This document shows, piece by piece, positions 63,100-64,000 of a stretch of 64,000 bases of DNA. The stretch is from Frateuria hangzhouensis (lineage in GTDB: Bacteria; Pseudomonadota; Gammaproteobacteria; Xanthomonadales; Rhodanobacteraceae): contig NZ_JAPMIU010000009.1 in NCBI RefSeq assembly GCF_026410505.1, positions 1 through 64,000 of the forward strand, written 5' to 3'. The translations under genes were made by a program, and so were the position numbers. The first letter of the stretch is position 1. Each line of letters begins with the position of its first letter. Under the pieces are notes generated by a model that saw nothing but the letters and a program-made list of their open reading frames with translations, made no database searches and was not told the origin of the DNA.

Positions 63100-63816
63100 A
63101 TGTCCAACGTCGTCCTCTGGACCGAGACCGACCATAAGACCCGCGCCGAGCTGCTCGCGCAGACGTGCAACACCCAGGCCATCGATTTCAAGGCCACCGC
63201 GCCGGTGACGCTGCAGGGGCTCGATACCCTGACGTTCTGGGGGCACGGCTTCGCCGACTCGTTCTGCGGCTTGAAGGTGGAGGAGTTCGTCGACGTCGTC
63301 TCGGGCTGGGTCAAGTCGAACAAGGGCGTGCAGACGGTCGAGATGATCTCCTGCAACCTGCGGCACCGGCAGGGTTCGCACCCGGATTCGTTCACCACCA
63401 AGCTGGTCTCGCGACTGAAGAAGAAGCACGCGAAGATCACCTTCAAGGCGCTGCCGGTGGCCAGGACCAAGCTTGGCGTGACCTGCGAATTCTCGATCCT
63501 GCAATGGCATCCGCGCAGCCGGACCTGGGCCTATTGCGCCGCCCCGGGCCGGGACGACAAGTACATGTTCGGCGTCTGCCTGGTACTGCAGGACCACATG
63601 CCGCCGCGGGGTAACCACGATGGCTTCTTCCGCGCCTACAACAGCGTCCTGGGCAGCGGCTACCTGCACACCAACAAGATCGGCAAGGACGCCACCGGCA
63701 GCACCAAAATCGAGGCATGCCGCATGAACGACATGCTGTGCATCGCCAACAACGCCTACATGCTGGCCGGCGCGATCGGCTCGTTGCGCTGGCACCTGGT
63801 CGACATCCGTGCATGA
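63100..63816 (+). CDS. Unrecognised T6SS-linked protein with a clan CD protease-like His/Cys pair
   Basis: A 238-residue protein, no signal peptide, no membrane helix. A segment LDTLTFWGHGFADSFCGLKV (41-60) carries His49-Gly, and VEMISCNLRHRQGSHPDS (from 80) carries Cys85, each after a hydrophobic beta strand. Together with a helix between them this is the pattern of clan CD cysteine peptidases (C80 toxin-processing domains, CHAT, caspase-like), with a spacing of 36 residues. The C-terminal 100 residues have no visible relatives; cysteines are frequent (C129, C146, C160, C207, C214). It follows clpV by 92 bases on the same strand with a GAAAGGAAAA ribosome site. It could be an effector, a processing protease or a non-catalytic accessory protein. 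I do not know a named family for it. Confidence 0.6.
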   Translation: MSNVVLWTETDHKTRAELLAQTCNTQAIDFKATAPVTLQGLDTLTFWGHGFADSFCGLKVEEFVDVVSGWVKSNKGVQTVEMISCNLRHRQGSHPDSFTTKLVSRLKKKHAKITFKALPVARTKLGVTCEFSILQWHPRSRTWAYCAAPGRDDKYMFGVCLVLQDHMPPRGNHDGFFRAYNSVLGSGYLHTNKIGKDATGSTKIEACRMNDMLCIANNAYMLAGAIGSLRWHLVDIRA

Positions 63817-63939
63817 GCCTCGTCGCCCAGCGAAGCTTCGCCAGCGTGGGAGCGAGGCGACCGGTGCAGCGGGCCTCATCGAGACGAGCCCGGGCGCATC
63901 GGTGGATGCGCCCGGCCGGTAGCGCCTAAGGAGCAGCGC

Positions 63940-64000
63940 ATGGTGGACTGGAACAAGACATTCAAGGCGGAGTACGACTACGCCAGGTCGTGGTTGAAGA
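63940..64000 (+). CDS. Start of an unidentified gene, cut by the window end
   Basis: An ATG at 63940 with AAGGAG 6-7 bases upstream opens a frame reading MVDWNKTFKAEYDYARSWLK to the end of the window. Twenty residues are too few to identify it. Position after clpV and the His/Cys protein makes it likely to be a further T6SS-linked gene. The 123 bases between 63817 and 63939 show no other feature. Confidence 0.55.
   Translation, partial: MVDWNKTFKAEYDYARSWLK

Noticed and set aside
1-64000. CRISPR array or prophage
   Set aside because: The repeats are dispersed palindromes, not regularly spaced direct repeats, and no cas, integrase or phage genes are seen. The sheath, tube and baseplate genes belong to a T6SS, as shown by clpV, tssF, tssG and tagJ.

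Overview
The window is GC-rich, densely coding chromosomal DNA from a gammaproteobacterium of the Xanthomonadales (Xanthomonadaceae or Rhodanobacteraceae; I cannot name the genus). The main evidence is the arginine operon argF'-argG-argE'-argB/A-argC-argH. It encodes N-acetylornithine carbamoyltransferase and a kinase-synthase fusion, the acetylated-citrulline route typical of Xanthomonas relatives. A Lys/Ala-rich DksA without zinc ligands, a FimX homologue, a phosphorylation-type ECF sigma factor beside a type VI secretion locus, and several families of short intergenic palindromic repeats fit the same placement. No rRNA, tRNA, CRISPR array, prophage or transposase gene was recognised.

Layout. 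0.1-4.1 kb: a redox-stress module, with dipZ-msrB divergent from an ECF sigma factor and its NrsF-type anti-sigma factor. Both directions carry the same GTAACC-N16-CGAA promoter. 4.1-7 kb: an HD hydrolase, a nitronate monooxygenase-like flavoprotein, and rsfS and rlmH separated by a 167-bp inverted-repeat element. 7-15 kb: mostly stress and accessory genes (CsbD, zinc alcohol dehydrogenase, hemerythrin, a TPR diguanylate cyclase, Nudix, TraR-type zinc finger, aldo/keto reductase). 15-20.5 kb: dnaB with upstream DnaA boxes, alr, radA and a CcsA-like gene. 20.5-24.2 kb: ffh and the rpsP-rimM-trmD-rplS operon closed by a strong terminator. 24.3-28.3 kb: fimX, epmB and efp. 28.3-33.3 kb: an MTA/SAH deaminase-like amidohydrolase, yciI-like, ubiG, gph, a squalene/phytoene-synthase-like protein and folE2. 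33.4-38 kb: yidD, dksA, sufE, cysS and a glycine-zipper lipoprotein-like gene.

38-45.6 kb: the arginine operon. Its leader contains a 34-codon Arg-rich reading frame followed by mutually exclusive antiterminator and terminator stems, so the operon is probably controlled by ribosome-mediated attenuation. 45.7-52.2 kb: a hybrid histidine kinase, a flavin split-barrel protein, a frameshifted hemerythrin, and a kynurenine-catabolism group (ACMSD, an exported protein, kynureninase). 52.3-64 kb: an ECF43/EcfK-like sigma factor and the first part of a type VI secretion cluster (tssB, tssC, hcp, tagJ, tssE, tssF, tssG, clpV). This is followed by an unrecognised protein with a clan-CD-like His/Cys pair and by a gene cut by the window end. 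The membrane complex, baseplate TssK and VgrG genes are not in the window.

Several intergenic repeats reach into coding sequence. One element supplies the last residues of ArgF' and the first residues of ArgG, and another repeat-like sequence encodes the tail of ArgB/A.
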